From the NCBI GenBank assembly GCA_963709075.1, contig CAVPUY010000008.1, forward strand, positions 124,001-188,000: a DNA stretch of 64,000 nt. Reading direction: 5' to 3'. Under the pieces are notes generated by a model. That model did not search any database. It saw nothing but the letters and a program-made list of their open reading frames with translations, and was not told where the DNA came from. Position numbers and translations under genes: made by a program. Each line of letters begins with the position of its first letter. Positions within the stretch are counted from its first letter, which is position 1. This document shows, piece after piece, positions 63,405-64,000 of this stretch. This stretch comes from Palsa-506 sp963709075 (GTDB lineage: Bacteria > Actinomycetota > Actinomycetes > Streptosporangiales > Streptosporangiaceae).

Positions 63405-64000
63405 TCAGCCGGTGCTTGGCAGGCTTGCCTCGGTGACCAGATCGCTGTTCGAAGCCGAGCAGCCGGGCCCGACGACGAATACCCGCGACCCGCTGGTGCC
63501 GCCTGCGCCGCCCGCGACCACGATGACCGTCGCCGGCTTGCCCTGATAGCTGTCCACGTCGACGAGCAGTACGGTGCGGCCGGCCGAGATCCTGGTCAGG
63601 CACCCTTGCAGGGCGCTGACCGGCAGGCCGGCGAATGATCGCGGTGCATGACCGCCGGTGCCCGGCGCGTGCTGGGTACCGTGGCCGCTGCTGGTGTCGG
63701 GACCCGCGGTCGCGGGCAGGTTGAAGGTCGAGCGCCGCAGCGCGCCGGCGGCCTGTGACCCGAGTCGCTGCCGGGAGAAGTCCGTCCCGGTCGAAACCGG
63801 CGTGATACTGGCCGCGTGCCCGGCCGGGCCATAATGCAGCGCCGGGCCGCTGAGCCTGGACGGCGTGCGCGGCGCGGGCGCGGCGATGCTGCCTGCCGAG
63901 CTGGAGCCAGCCCCCGTCTGGCCGGCCCCGCCAAGCTGGCTGACCGCGTATACGCCGCCGCCGATCGCGGCGGCCGCGGTCGCGACGCCGAGCGCGCGTA
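63405..64000 (-). CDS. Membrane protein resembling an anti-sigma factor, 5' part outside window
   Basis: The minus frame is open from 64000 to the stop at 63405 without a usable start, so the gene continues beyond the window. It begins with a hydrophobic helix (RALGVATAAAAIGGGVYAVS), then a Ser/Thr/Pro-rich stretch, and ends with a small beta-rich domain (GLPVSALQGCLTRISAGRTV, LLVDVDSYQGKPATVIV). In actinomycetes the gene upstream of trxB is often an anti-sigma factor next to a sigma-M-like gene; the N-terminal zinc domain that would prove it is not visible here. Confidence 0.72.
   Translation of the reverse strand, partial: RALGVATAAAAIGGGVYAVSQLGGAGQTGAGSSSAGSIAAPAPRTPSRLSGPALHYGPAGHAASITPVSTGTDFSRQRLGSQAAGALRRSTFNLPATAGPDTSSGHGTQHAPGTGGHAPRSFAGLPVSALQGCLTRISAGRTVLLVDVDSYQGKPATVIVVAGGAGGTSGSRVFVVGPGCSASNSDLVTEASLPSTG

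Overview
This 64 kb window is very GC-rich. It carries the replication-origin neighbourhood of an actinomycete chromosome. The order gyrA-gyrB-dciA(DUF721)-recF-dnaN-dnaA, divergent from rpmH-rnpA-yidD-yidC-khpB(jag)-rsmG-parA-parB and followed by trxA/trxB, is the standard actinobacterial oriC arrangement. DUF3566, a DLW-39 microprotein, DnaA boxes of the TTGTCCACA type and parS sites around GTTTCACGTGAAAC fit the same group. The exact genus cannot be read from the sequence; a Streptosporangiales-like actinomycete is my guess.

Region by region. (1) 1-6012: two short-chain dehydrogenases and a DUF1330 protein; an IS4-type insertion sequence with a perfect 10-bp target duplication and a decayed transposase; then the remnant of an actinomycete integrative element (truncated replication initiator, excisionase, intact tyrosine integrase) beside the 3' end of tRNA-Ala(UGC). 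(2) 6013-9445: a HAD-like protein lacking its catalytic aspartates, the 39-residue DLW-39 protein, an ABC-F ATPase and a DUF1707 protein. (3) 9482-27657: two complete but different aerobic (form I, molybdenum) carbon-monoxide dehydrogenase loci on either side of a LysR regulator. Locus 1 is coxMSLDE on the minus strand. Locus 2 is coxMSL, an XdhC/CoxF-YHS fusion, a frameshifted coxG and five consecutive small single-span membrane proteins on the plus strand, followed by a convergent coxD-coxE pair. (4) 27658-38459: a mixed accessory stretch with a SnoaL-like protein, a P-loop kinase, a methyltransferase, broken pstB, broken hypX, a GNAT, a drug-type ABC exporter with a DUF4097 protein, a broken zinc metallopeptidase, a YidB-like protein, an alpha/beta hydrolase and an integrase fragment against the 3' end of tRNA-Ile(GAU). 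(5) 38523-56396: the intact core replication, ribosome, membrane-insertion and segregation genes. (6) 56516-60027: a cassette of serine recombinase, DUF6788 and DUF5372-like genes inserted after parB, then a second parS and a minisatellite. (7) 60042-64000: threonine aldolase, GNAT, thioredoxin, thioredoxin reductase and a partial membrane protein resembling an anti-sigma factor.

How the parts work together. The CoxMSL enzymes oxidise CO and pass electrons through FAD and [2Fe-2S] centres. CoxD/CoxE (MoxR ATPase plus VWA protein) and XdhC/CoxF mature the Mo-Cu site. CoxG links the enzyme to membrane quinone. The five small membrane proteins directly after coxG are the best candidate here for an undescribed module, possibly a membrane anchor or docking platform for CO dehydrogenase. 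Frameshifted genes cluster in the accessory half (transposase, coxG, pstB, hypX, ypfJ), whereas the core replication genes are intact, so these breaks look like real decay rather than general sequence error. Many short tandem duplications (periods 18, 25, 28-30, 32 and 54 bp) are scattered through the window.
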